From Nocardiopsis sp. YSL2 (GTDB taxonomy: Bacteria; Actinomycetota; Actinomycetes; Streptosporangiales; Streptosporangiaceae), in contig NZ_JAMOAO010000001.1 of NCBI RefSeq assembly GCF_030555055.1, positions 2,418,001-2,482,000 on the forward strand: 64,000 bases of DNA, read 5' to 3'. The position numbers and the translations under genes are program-made. Each line of letters opens with the position of its first letter. The stretch's first letter is position 1. Positions 7,482 through 15,288 of the stretch are shown one piece after another. The notes below the pieces were generated by a model. It saw only the letters and a program-made list of their open reading frames with translations. It did not search any database and had not been told where the DNA came from.

Positions 7482-8834
7482 TCAGAACAGGGTGCGGACG
7501 GCGTCCACGACCCGGCCCTCGGGGTCGAGTACCGGAATCAGCGGCCACTTGTCGAACACCGTGCACGGGTGTGACAGCCCCAGTTCGACGATGTCGCCCA
7601 CGTCGGGGGCCGTGTCGCCGGTTCCGGTGAAGTCGAGGAACCCGTGGTGGTCGTTGAGCTCGACGACGCGGGCGGCGCCGTCCAGCGGGATCCGCCGGTC
7701 CCCGCGCAGCAGGGCGCGGGGGACGGGGAGGTCGATGTCGAAGGAGACGTCGCGCTTGCCGACGCCCAGCAGCGCCCGTCCGGGCTCGGGCCGGGACAGC
7801 ACGCGTGCGTGGCAGCTCAGCGCGGGGCGCAGCGGGTCGTCGGCCGCGGCGGAGCGCAGTGGTGAGGCGCGCTCCATGAAGAGGTCGTCGTGGGTGAGGT
7901 AGCAGCCCGACCGGATGATCCGCCGGATCGGCAGTGACAGTTCGGGCGGGGAGGACAGGGCGTCGGCGACCAGGTCGGGGTAGCCGCTGCCGCCCGCGGT
8001 GACGATCACCTCGTCCGCGCCGTCGAACAGTCCCTCGGCGTCGGCGCGGCGTGCGACGTCGAGCAGCCGGTCGAGCCAGGTGCGGACCCGCGCGGGCGAG
8101 TCGTCGTCGCGGCGTTGCGGGAACACTCCCTCGAAGGCCTCGACCCCGGCCAGGGTGAGGGCCGGGCAGGCGGCGATCCGGCGAGCGAGGTCGAGGGCGT
8201 CGTCGGGGTCGCGCACGCCCGTGCGCCGTCCCTCCACGCCCAGTTCCACGAGCACGGGGAGGGGGCGGGGGGCGTCGGCCAGGGCCGACTCCATGATCCG
8301 GACACCGGCGGCGGAGTCGGCCAGGCAGAGCACGTGGAAGTCCGGATCGGCCAGGGCGTCGGCGATCCACGCGAGCTGGCCCTCCTCCACGACCTCGTTG
8401 GCGATCAGCACGCGCGGTGCGCCGAAGGACCGCATGGTGCGGGCCTGGGCGGTGGTGGCGGCGGTGAGGCCCCAGGCGCCCCGGTCCAGCTGCGCCGACC
8501 ACAGGTGCGGCGACATGGTGGTCTTGCCGTGCGGGGCCAGGTCGGCGCCCTGGTCGGCGCACCAGCGCGCGAAGCGGTCCAGGTTGTGGCGCAGGGCCGC
8601 CTCGTCCAGGGTGACGGCGGGCAGCCAGAGGTCGCGCAGGCGCAGGCCCGCGGAGCGGACCGCGGCGGCGGTGGTGGGGCTGTCCGGCAGGGATCGCGCG
8701 TCGACGGGCGCGGCGTCCAGGGCGGCCAGGGGCGCGCAGGGCAACCCGGATCCGGCCAGAGGGGACGGCCTCGGGGCCCCGGACTCGGACGTGGTCACGG
8801 CCGGGGGCTCGGGTGGATGCGTGTGGTCGGTCAT
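7482..8834 (-). CDS. Fold-type III PLP-dependent dehydratase (D-serine/D-threonine dehydratase-like, COG3616)
   Basis: A 450-residue member of the DSD1/amino-acid-deaminase family with an alanine-racemase-like TIM barrel. The PLP lysine is K104 in LAPHGKTTMSP. TAGGSGYPD near the middle is the phosphate-binding glycine segment. The C-terminal SHPCTVFDKW carries the His and Cys that bind the divalent metal. Such enzymes remove water and ammonia from D-beta-hydroxy amino acids to give 2-keto acids. It overlaps the amidohydrolase gene by 4 bp (ATGA), so the two are co-translated. A D-glucosaminate-like substrate (2-amino, 3-hydroxy) would give 2-keto-3-deoxygluconate, which the divergent kinase and aldolase could use; this specificity is inferred. 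D-serine or D-threonine remain alternatives. Confidence 0.85.
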   Translation of the reverse strand: MTDHTHPPEPPAVTTSESGAPRPSPLAGSGLPCAPLAALDAAPVDARSLPDSPTTAAAVRSAGLRLRDLWLPAVTLDEAALRHNLDRFARWCADQGADLAPHGKTTMSPHLWSAQLDRGAWGLTAATTAQARTMRSFGAPRVLIANEVVEEGQLAWIADALADPDFHVLCLADSAAGVRIMESALADAPRPLPVLVELGVEGRRTGVRDPDDALDLARRIAACPALTLAGVEAFEGVFPQRRDDDSPARVRTWLDRLLDVARRADAEGLFDGADEVIVTAGGSGYPDLVADALSSPPELSLPIRRIIRSGCYLTHDDLFMERASPLRSAAADDPLRPALSCHARVLSRPEPGRALLGVGKRDVSFDIDLPVPRALLRGDRRIPLDGAARVVELNDHHGFLDFTGTGDTAPDVGDIVELGLSHPCTVFDKWPLIPVLDPEGRVVDAVRTLF

Positions 8835-10105
8835 CGCTGTGCTCCCGTGGGGCGGGGGAAGGGTTCGTCGAAGTCCTCGGGCCGGTCCAGGCGCTGGACA
8901 GAGGCCCGGACACGTGACCGGCGCTCGTCCTCGGCCCGTCGCTGGGCGTCGCTGAGCGGCACCCACACCGGCGGGGCCGCGGCGGCGTGCGGTTCGAGCA
9001 GGCGGCCCGCGGCGTAGGTGGCGGTGTTCGTCAGCCGCAGCGGCGCGTCGCGGACTCCGCCGTGCACGTCCACCGCGGGGAACGAGCCCCGCTCCGCGTC
9101 GAACACCGCGATGTCGGCCCGCGCGCCGACCGCCAGGGTCCCGGCGTCGAGCCCGAGGGCGCGTGCCGGGCGCACGGTGGCGGCCGCGATGGTCCGGGTC
9201 AGGTCCATCCCGGCGGCCATGGCCTTGCCCATCACGGTCGGCAGGTCGAACGCCGGCCCGTACACCGAGCGGATGTGCAGGTCGGTGGAGACGACCGGGT
9301 CGACCCCAGCGGCGAGTTCGGCTTCGAGCACGTCGAAGTCGAAGGCCCCCGACCCGTGGCCGAGGTCGAAGACCACGCCGGAGTCGCGCAGGCGCTTGAG
9401 GGCGTCGGTGGGCCGTCCGTCGACGACCAGGTCGGGGGCGACCCCGGTGGCGCAGTGGGTGAGGATGTCGCCCTCGCCGAGGAAGGGCTCGACGTCGGCG
9501 AGCCCGGGCGGTCCGTAGCCGATGTGCACCATGAGCGGGCGCTCCAGCCGACGGGCCAGTGTCGCGGCCCGGCGCAGCGGCTCCACCCCGTGCTCGCCCA
9601 CGGTGTGGCGGTCGATGCGGGCCTTCACCCCGCGCACCAGGTCGCCCTGCTCGGCGGCGACCGCGACGGCGGCGTCCACGTCGAGGTTGTCGAGGGCGTG
9701 GTGCTCGCCGGTGCGGCCGACCAGGCCGAGCCCGGAGACGTTGATCAGCGCGTGGACCCGGAAGGGCGCGGGCTCGGCGACGGTGCGGCGCAGGCCGTCC
9801 ATCGCGTAGGCGCCGGCGGATCCGGCGTCGACCCACGTCGTCACGCCGGTGCGCCAGGCCAGTGCGACCGGGTCGAGTCCCCAGTAGGTGGCGCCGTGCC
9901 ACAGGTGGGTGTGCAGGTCCACCAGGCCGGGCAGGACGAGGCGGCCGGTGGCGTCGACGGTACGGACGGCCTCGGCTTCCGGGAGCCCGGGGGCGACGGC
10001 GGCGATCCGGCCCGCCCGCACGGCGACGTCAGCGGTCCCGTCGTGCCCCGAGTCGGGGTCGATGACGCGGCCGCCGCGCAGCAACAGGTCCCACACACCA
10101 ACCAT
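8831..10105 (-). CDS. Amidohydrolase/deacetylase-family metalloenzyme (COG3964 type)
   Basis: A 424-residue amidohydrolase-superfamily enzyme with a complete metal site: HTH at residues 65-67 (DLHTHLWHG), the likely carboxylated lysine K161 (RGVKARID), H194 (VHIGYG), H217 (LTHCATG) and D275 (STDLH). Homologues are often mislabelled dihydroorotase; characterised relatives act on N-acetyl-D-amino acids or acetylated 2-hydroxy acids. It is the first gene of the minus-strand unit and overlaps the dehydratase gene by 4 bp. With a D-amino-acid-type dehydratase directly downstream, removal of an N-acyl group from a D-configured amino acid or aminosugar acid is the natural reading. ATG 10105 starts about 10 bp from the palindrome at 10115-10133. 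The substrate is inferred. Confidence 0.85.
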   Translation of the reverse strand: MVGVWDLLLRGGRVIDPDSGHDGTADVAVRAGRIAAVAPGLPEAEAVRTVDATGRLVLPGLVDLHTHLWHGATYWGLDPVALAWRTGVTTWVDAGSAGAYAMDGLRRTVAEPAPFRVHALINVSGLGLVGRTGEHHALDNLDVDAAVAVAAEQGDLVRGVKARIDRHTVGEHGVEPLRRAATLARRLERPLMVHIGYGPPGLADVEPFLGEGDILTHCATGVAPDLVVDGRPTDALKRLRDSGVVFDLGHGSGAFDFDVLEAELAAGVDPVVSTDLHIRSVYGPAFDLPTVMGKAMAAGMDLTRTIAAATVRPARALGLDAGTLAVGARADIAVFDAERGSFPAVDVHGGVRDAPLRLTNTATYAAGRLLEPHAAAAPPVWVPLSDAQRRAEDERRSRVRASVQRLDRPEDFDEPFPRPTGAQR

Positions 10106-10114
10106 TCCCTTCGA

Positions 10115-10133
10115 TGCTGCGCTATACGCAGCA
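10115..10133. promoter_or_regulatory. IclR-type operator in the divergent promoter
   Basis: A perfect 19-bp palindrome, TGCTGCG-CTATA-CGCAGCA, lies directly upstream of the amidohydrolase start. A related partial site, TGTTGCATATCTGCC, follows at about 10135-10149. The divergent operon encodes an IclR regulator as its second gene. Position and symmetry suggest that this protein controls both transcription units, with the pathway's 2-keto-3-deoxy acid or substrate as effector, as for KdgR-like IclR proteins. Confidence 0.55.
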
Positions 10134-10224
10134 CTGTTGCATATCTGCCATCGCCAGGAATAGCATTCGGCAGTGCCGCAGGTCAACACCCCCTGTGACG
10201 CCGACAACCAACGGGAGGTCGTGG

Positions 10225-11388
10225 GTGAACATGCCGCAGCGGACCGAGGACGAGCCGCACTCCTCCTCGGTCCACCCCGGTGGCGCGCCCGAACCGCTCG
10301 ACGCCGTGTGCGTGGGCGAGACGATGGCGCTGCTGATCCCCGACGGACGGCAACCGGACGAACCCGGCGCCGACCGGCCGTCCCGCGCCTCAGGCACGGG
10401 TCCCGATTCCGGCACGGGCCGCGCGTCCGGCACGGGCCCCGGCCCTGACAGCGACGGCCCGTGTGCCCCTCCCCGCTTCCACGCCGAGATCGGCGGAGCC
10501 GAGTCCAACGTCGCCGTGCACCTGGCCCGCGCCGGTCGCTCGGCGGCCTGGCTCAGCGCTCTGGGCGACGACCCCTTCGGCCGCCTCGTCCGCTCGCGCC
10601 TCACCGACGCCGGCGTGCGCTGCGTCGCGCGCACCGACCACGAACGCAGCACCGGCCTCTACATGAAGGAGCCGCGGCCCGAGGGGACGCGGGTGCGCTA
10701 CTGGCGCCGCGACTCGGCCGCCTCGACCCTCGGCCGAGCGGACGCCGCGCAGGCCTGGCGGCTGCGGCCCCGCCTGGTCCACACGTCCGGCATCACCGCG
10801 GCCCTGTCCGCCTCCGCCGACGGACTCGTCGAGGAACTGCTGGGCACCGCCCCCTCCGGCACCCTGCGCAGCTTCGACGTCAACTACCGGCCGGCTCTGC
10901 ACGGCCCGGGCAACGCCGACCGGCTCCTGGATCTGGCGCGCCGCGCCGACCTGGTCTTCTGTGGCCTCGACGAGGCCCGGTCGCTGTGGGGCGTGACCGA
11001 CCTCAGGCGGCTGCGCGAACTTCTGCGCGGCCCGGAACTGCTCGTCGTCAAGCAGGGCGCGGAGGGCGCCACGGCCGTCCGCGGCGACCGGTCGTGGTTC
11101 CAGCCCGCCCCCAGGGTCGAGGTCGTCGAACCGGTCGGCGCCGGTGACGCCTTCGCCGCCGGGTTCCTGGACCGGTTCCTGGACGACGCGCCCCTGCCCG
11201 ACTGCCTCGCCGAGGGCGCGCGGCTGGCCGGGACCGTCCTGGGCATCCACGGCGACATCCCCTCCCATCCGGTGGCCGCCCCCGCCACCCGCGACTCCCG
11301 CGACTCCCATGGCGTGGCCGGCTCACGTGGATCCCACGCCTCCCGCCCCGCCTGGGAGACTGTCTCCGGCCCCGACCTGGGAGCCTGA
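10225..11388 (+). CDS. kdgK: PfkB-family sugar kinase, probably 2-keto-3-deoxygluconate kinase
   Basis: A PfkB/ribokinase-family kinase of about 387 residues. After a 20-residue leader it has VCVGETMALLIPDG, then an unusual Gly/Ser/Thr/Asp-rich insert (about residues 35-70), then the PfkB signature GGAESNVAVHLARAG and the C-terminal signature VEPVGAGDAFAAGF with the catalytic Asp near residue 308. Sequence type and the downstream KDPG aldolase indicate phosphorylation of 2-keto-3-deoxygluconate to KDPG. GTG 10225 is preferred because GGGAGG lies 6 nt upstream; ATG 10231 is possible with wider spacing. It heads the plus-strand operon kinase-iclR-aldolase and is divergent from the amidohydrolase. 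The Ser/Arg-rich tail after about residue 345 is also non-standard. Confidence 0.8.
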   Translation: MNMPQRTEDEPHSSSVHPGGAPEPLDAVCVGETMALLIPDGRQPDEPGADRPSRASGTGPDSGTGRASGTGPGPDSDGPCAPPRFHAEIGGAESNVAVHLARAGRSAAWLSALGDDPFGRLVRSRLTDAGVRCVARTDHERSTGLYMKEPRPEGTRVRYWRRDSAASTLGRADAAQAWRLRPRLVHTSGITAALSASADGLVEELLGTAPSGTLRSFDVNYRPALHGPGNADRLLDLARRADLVFCGLDEARSLWGVTDLRRLRELLRGPELLVVKQGAEGATAVRGDRSWFQPAPRVEVVEPVGAGDAFAAGFLDRFLDDAPLPDCLAEGARLAGTVLGIHGDIPSHPVAAPATRDSRDSHGVAGSRGSHASRPAWETVSGPDLGA

Positions 11389-11427
11389 CCTCGGGCCCGC
11401 CCGTGACGACCAAGGGGAGAACAACCG

Positions 11428-12174
11428 GTGTCCAACAGTGTCGAACGCGCCATGCGGATACTCGTGGAGCTGGCCGACGGCCCCACCACCATCAGTGAGC
11501 TCGGCCGCCGCCTGGACGTGCACCGCACGACCTCGCTGCGCCTGCTGCGCACCCTGGAGGAGCAGCGCTTCGTGCGCCGCACCGACGACGGCAGCTACCA
11601 GCTCGGGCCGCGCATGGCCACGCTCGCCGCGGCCGCGCTGGAGGGCCTCGACATCCGGGGCCTGGCCGCGCGGCACCTGCGCGACCTGGGCGCCTCGACC
11701 GGCCAGACCATCCACCTGGGGGCGCTGGAGGGCGACCGCGTGGTGTACCTGGACAAGGTGGAGTCGCGGCACGCCGTGCGGATGTACTCCCACATCGGCG
11801 CGCTGGCACCGCTGCACGCCACGGGGATCGGCAAGGCGATCCTCGCCCACCTGCCGGAACGCGAACGCGACACCCTGCTCGGCGATCCCCCCTTCGAGTC
11901 GTGCACCCCGAACACCCGCACGGACCGGGCCGCACTCGACGAGGAACTGGCCCGCACCGCCGCGCGGGGCTGGTCCCTGGACGACTTCGAGCACGAGGAG
12001 TTCATCCACTGCGTGGCCGCGCCGGTCTTCGACGCGGCCGGGCGAGTGGCGGCGGCGATCTCGGTCTCCGCGCCCAGCATGGTCCTGGACCGGGCCGACC
12101 TGCTCGCCCTCACCGGAGACCTCACCGCCACCGCACGCGACATCAGCGAGGAACTGGGTTGGAGCCGCACATGA
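11428..12174 (+). CDS. IclR-family transcriptional regulator
   Basis: A 248-residue IclR protein of standard length. The N-terminal winged helix-turn-helix (about residues 1-65) contains TISELGRRLDVHRTTSLRLL. The C-terminal effector-binding domain (about 70-245) carries ATGIGKAILAHLP and the typical HCVAAPVFD segment. AAGGGGAG lies upstream of the GTG start. It sits between the kinase and aldolase genes and overlaps the aldolase by 4 bp, so its level follows the pathway. The 19-bp palindrome at 10115-10133 is the likely operator. IclR proteins of KDG/aromatic pathways are usually released or activated by a small keto acid or carboxylate; the ligand here is unknown. Confidence 0.9.
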   Translation: MSNSVERAMRILVELADGPTTISELGRRLDVHRTTSLRLLRTLEEQRFVRRTDDGSYQLGPRMATLAAAALEGLDIRGLAARHLRDLGASTGQTIHLGALEGDRVVYLDKVESRHAVRMYSHIGALAPLHATGIGKAILAHLPERERDTLLGDPPFESCTPNTRTDRAALDEELARTAARGWSLDDFEHEEFIHCVAAPVFDAAGRVAAAISVSAPSMVLDRADLLALTGDLTATARDISEELGWSRT

Positions 12175-12893
12175 CCGACACCCCGAACACCCCGGGCGCC
12201 ACCGCCGACGACGCGGGCACCGCGGGCACCGCGAACACCACCGGGCTCCGGACCGGGGTCCAGGGCGTCCCCCTCCCCGGGTGGGCCGACTTCTTCGCCG
12301 ACGGCCTGACCCCGGTACCGCTGATGCTGATCCTGCGCGGCGCCTCCCCCGACGACGCGGTCGCCGCGGCCCGGCGGGCCTGGTCGGCCGGTGTGCGGCT
12401 GGTGGAGGTCACCCTGGAGAGCGAGTCCGGTCTGCCTGCCCTGGAGGCGGTCGTCCGTGCCGCCGAGGGGCGCTTCCCGGTCGGCGCGGGGACGCTCACC
12501 ACCCCCGCACGGCTGAGCCGCGCGGTCAACGCCGGGGCGCGCTTCGGTGTGGCGCCCGGGCTCGATCCCGACACCGTCGCCGCGGCCGAGCGCCTGGGTG
12601 TGCCCTTCCTGCCCGGGGTCGCCACGCCGACCGAGGCGGGCCGGGCCGTGCGGCTCGGCGTGACCGCCGTCAAGGCGTTCCCCGCGAGCATCCTGGGCCC
12701 GGCCTGGGTCTCCGCGCTCGCCGGACCGTTCCCGGAGCTTCGCGTGGTGGCCACCGGCGGCGTCGACGCGCGGAGCGCTCCCGACTACCTGCGCGCCGGA
12801 GCCCTCGGCGTGGGTGTGGGCCGCTCGTCGGCCTCGGGCGGCGCCCTGGCCGAACTCGTCCCCGCCGTGTCCCGCCGGACCGCTACCACGTAG
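12171..12893 (+). CDS. eda: 2-dehydro-3-deoxyphosphogluconate (KDPG) aldolase family protein
   Basis: A 240-residue class I aldolase. After a 45-residue disordered Thr/Ala-rich leader comes the KDPG-aldolase barrel: LVEVTLES with the general base E79, PVGAGTL, FGVAPGLDP, PFLPGVATP, and TAVKAFPAS with the Schiff-base lysine K168, then ATGGVD. It cleaves KDPG to pyruvate and glyceraldehyde-3-phosphate. It is translationally coupled to iclR (ATGA overlap) and is the last gene of the operon, before the hairpin at 12928-12949. The long N-terminal leader is unusual for the family. Together with the kinase it gives the cluster an Entner-Doudoroff-type exit. Confidence 0.9.
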   Translation: MTDTPNTPGATADDAGTAGTANTTGLRTGVQGVPLPGWADFFADGLTPVPLMLILRGASPDDAVAAARRAWSAGVRLVEVTLESESGLPALEAVVRAAEGRFPVGAGTLTTPARLSRAVNAGARFGVAPGLDPDTVAAAERLGVPFLPGVATPTEAGRAVRLGVTAVKAFPASILGPAWVSALAGPFPELRVVATGGVDARSAPDYLRAGALGVGVGRSSASGGALAELVPAVSRRTATT

Positions 12894-12927
12894 GCCGACC
12901 GCCCCGGGTCCGTCGGCCTGTCGGCCC

Positions 12928-12949
12928 TGACCCGGCCGCGGCCGGGTCA
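12928..12949 (+). terminator. Terminator after the KDPG aldolase operon
   Basis: A perfect inverted repeat, TGACCCGGCCG with CGGCCGGGTCA, 35 bp after the aldolase stop codon and before the convergent DUF2975 gene. Confidence 0.55.
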
Positions 12950-13065
12950 CGGACGCCCGCAGGGGAGCGGGACCGGCGTTCCGCTCCCGTGGCCGAGTGG
13001 CGGGTCAGGACACCACGGGCCCCGTGAGCCGTGCCGGGGGTGCCCGCAGCGGGTCGGACCTCTGG

Positions 13066-13677
13066 CTAGACCAGGCCCTCGACCTCTTTGTTCAGGAGCG
13101 CGCCCCGGCGGAGGAACTCCGCCGCCGAGGCGAGGCCGAGGCCGAGGAGCAGTGCGCCCACCGGCCAATCGACCAGCGGTTCCACGGCGGCGCCCCCGAC
13201 GGCGGACAGGTCGGCCCCGCCCACGACCGCGTGGGCGCCGGCGACCCGCAGTCCTCCCACGACCGCGCCGCCGACCACGACGGCGGCGGCGCACACACCG
13301 ACCCGGCGCGCGTTCACGGCGGCGAAGGGGTCACCCGTGCGCAGTGAGCGCACCACGCGCAGCAGCAGCGTTCCCACGAGCACGATCAGCACGGCCACGA
13401 GGAGCGAGGGCCCCATCGTCCACGCCCGTTCGGCCGTGGTCGGGTCGGCCACCGTCAGATCGGCCGTGGCGGTGCCGGTGATCGCGAACCCTCCGCCGGA
13501 GGACACGGACAGCGCGGCGGCCGGTACCTCGACGGGCACGACGAGGTGGTCCGCGACCAGTGTCCCCGCCGCGGAGAACAGGGCCAGGAACACTCCCAGC
13601 GCCACCGCCAGGAGGGCCGTCCACTCGAACGCGCGTTGACGTATGACGCTCACATCTTCTCCCGTACTCGCACTCAA
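13066..13677 (-). CDS. DUF2975-family membrane protein
   Basis: A 203-residue protein with four predicted membrane segments (about residues 18-42, 88-112, 125-148 and 165-190). An extracellular loop lies between the first two, and RTGDPFAAVNARRV is the DUF2975 signature before TM3. Family members are usually followed by a small XRE regulator gene; none is here. The gene is divergent from a CPBP protease, and the 88-bp intergenic region carries two copies of the same dyad. Function unknown; the layout resembles membrane modules controlled by a distant regulator. Confidence 0.75.
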   Translation of the reverse strand: MSASTGEDVSVIRQRAFEWTALLAVALGVFLALFSAAGTLVADHLVVPVEVPAAALSVSSGGGFAITGTATADLTVADPTTAERAWTMGPSLLVAVLIVLVGTLLLRVVRSLRTGDPFAAVNARRVGVCAAAVVVGGAVVGGLRVAGAHAVVGGADLSAVGGAAVEPLVDWPVGALLLGLGLASAAEFLRRGALLNKEVEGLV

Positions 13678-13681
13678 GCCC

Positions 13682-13726
13682 TATCGACAATCGATAAGCT
13701 TAGCTCTAGTGTATCGATTATCGATA
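13682..13726. promoter_or_regulatory. Duplicated dyad operator TATCGA-N3-TCGATA
   Basis: TATCGACAATCGATA (13682-13696) and TATCGATTATCGATA (13712-13726) are two 15-bp dyads with identical half-sites, centred 30 bp apart, about three helical turns. They occupy nearly the whole gap between the divergent DUF2975 and CPBP genes and stand out as AT-rich within high-GC DNA. The spacing suggests cooperative binding of one dimeric repressor to co-regulate both genes. No regulator gene is adjacent. Confidence 0.65.
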
Positions 13727-13764
13727 AGAGCACCACCCCCCGAACGCGAGCCCCGGAGACTCCT

Positions 13765-14478
13765 GTGACCGAAACCGCCCCTGCCCCCACTCCCGCCCCC
13801 GCCCCCGTCCGCTCGTCGGCGATCTTCCTCGCCGGAACCCTCGTCTGCTTCGTCGTCCCACCGCTGGCCCTCGGTCTACTGGTCCGGGACTCGCCTCCGC
13901 CCCTGGCCCTGGTCGCGGTCGCCCTCGCCGAACTCGTCTCGGCGGTGGTCCTCGTGTTCTGGTGGCTGCGGCGCAGGTCCCTGGCACCCGCCGACGTCGG
14001 TCTGACCTCGCGCCACTGGGTCCGGGACGCACTGTTGGGCGCGGCGATCGTGCCCCCGCGTCTGTTGCTGGAGGTCGGCGTGCTGATCCCGATGGCCGGG
14101 GGCGCCGAGAACCCGGGGGTCCAGGAGGTCCTCGCCTACGCCTCGGCCGGCGTCGCGGCCCTCGCCGCCACACTGGTACTCGGCGTCGTCGGCGGCGGTC
14201 TGGCCGAGGAGCTCTACTTCCGCGGCTTCCTCCTGGGCGCGCTGCCCACGGCCTTCGTCCACCGCAAGGCCGCCCTGTACGGGGCGGCGGCGGTGTCGAT
14301 CCTCCTCTTCTCGGTGCTGCACCTGCCGACCTCGGGCCCCGACATCGCCGCCATCGTCCTGGCCAGCGTGGTCTACACGGGCCTCTTCCTGCTGACCCGC
14401 CGTCTCACGGCGACCGTGGTCGCCCACTCCCTGTGGAACGTGTCGGCCGTGGTCACCGTGCTGGCCGTCTACGGGTAG
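13765..14478 (+). CDS. CPBP-family intramembrane glutamic endopeptidase
   Basis: A 237-residue polytopic membrane protein (about seven to eight hydrophobic segments) with the CPBP/Abi motifs: EELYFRGFLLG (EExxxR, about residues 150-160), FSVLHLPT (motif 2 His) and HSLWN (HxxxN, about residue 222). These are the catalytic residues of Rce1-type proteases. GTG 13765 is supported by GGAG 7 nt upstream. The first 15 residues are Pro/Ala/Thr-rich and cytoplasmic. In bacteria such proteins mature or protect against peptides, or have unknown roles; no peptide gene is adjacent. It is divergent from the DUF2975 gene with a shared duplicated operator. Confidence 0.85.
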   Translation: MTETAPAPTPAPAPVRSSAIFLAGTLVCFVVPPLALGLLVRDSPPPLALVAVALAELVSAVVLVFWWLRRRSLAPADVGLTSRHWVRDALLGAAIVPPRLLLEVGVLIPMAGGAENPGVQEVLAYASAGVAALAATLVLGVVGGGLAEELYFRGFLLGALPTAFVHRKAALYGAAAVSILLFSVLHLPTSGPDIAAIVLASVVYTGLFLLTRRLTATVVAHSLWNVSAVVTVLAVYG

Positions 14479-14527
14479 GCGTCCGGACCGGGGGCGGGGG
14501 CGGGTCCTCCCGGGGACGGCCCGCCCC

Positions 14528-15235
14528 TCACTCCAGGACGGTGACCGCGCGTTCGGCGATGGCGACGAGGGTCTCCTCGTCCCCGGTGAAGTCGGCCCTT
14601 CCGGTGCGTGTCTCCCAGGGCTCGTGCGCCGAGACCTCGACCAGGACGCTCTCCACCCTCACCAGCACCTCGGACCGGCTGCCGGGCTCCTCACCGTTCT
14701 CCACGGAGTGCGACACCACGGCCCCGTCGGCGATGTCGAGCTCACGGGATTCCAGGACCTCCACGCTCCAGTGCTCCCCGTCGAAGCCGTCGACCAGTTC
14801 ATTCCTGCGCAGTTCGAACTCCACCTCGGCGGCCGACTCGTCCACCTGCGGCTCGCGGTCGCCGTCCGCGGGCAGCCGGAAGCCGATCCTGAGGTGCCCG
14901 GGAGACCCGTCCGAGAACTCGGCGTGCCATGAGCACGAGGATCGCTCGTCGGCGAACGACGCGGAGGGCAGACGGGCCGAGACGGCACCGAGCTGCGACC
15001 GGGACGCGGCGGCGCAGGGCTCGGCGGGCAGCTCCGCGTACTCGGGTTCCGGACCGGCCATGCCCTCTCCGGAACCCAGGACGATCGAGCCGACGACCCC
15101 GGCCACGGCGGCGTAGGCAGCGAGCGTCGCGGCCGCGGTGATCACCACGACGCGCCCGGTGCCGCCCCTGCGCGGTGGCGGCGGCGCGGGGGGTGCCGGG
15201 GGCTGGGGGTACTGCTGCGCTGGGCCGTCGTACAC
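14528..15235 (-). CDS. Membrane-anchored hypothetical protein with proline-rich N-terminus
   Basis: A 235-residue protein: a Pro/Gln-rich cytoplasmic stretch (residues 1-25), a single TM helix at about 30-55 (VVVITAAATLAAYAAVAGVV), then an acidic extracytoplasmic domain with two Cys (CAAASRSQ and SSCSWHAE) that could form a disulphide. The topology resembles actinobacterial DUF3558-like anchored domains, but I cannot place it in a family. GTG 15235 is preferred because AGGAGA lies 7 nt upstream. It follows a protein of the same design by about 50 bp, so the two are probably co-transcribed and related by duplication. Confidence 0.65.
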   Translation of the reverse strand: MYDGPAQQYPQPPAPPAPPPPRRGGTGRVVVITAAATLAAYAAVAGVVGSIVLGSGEGMAGPEPEYAELPAEPCAAASRSQLGAVSARLPSASFADERSSCSWHAEFSDGSPGHLRIGFRLPADGDREPQVDESAAEVEFELRRNELVDGFDGEHWSVEVLESRELDIADGAVVSHSVENGEEPGSRSEVLVRVESVLVEVSAHEPWETRTGRADFTGDEETLVAIAERAVTVLE

Positions 15236-15288
15236 GGCGGATCTCCTGTTCTGGGCGTCGTCCGGGCGCTGTCCGACGCGTTGGGGCC

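Noticed and set aside
7482-9902. A single 806-residue minus-strand protein
   Set aside because: The first part is the amidohydrolase gene read in another frame; the real PLP dehydratase starts at ATG 8834.
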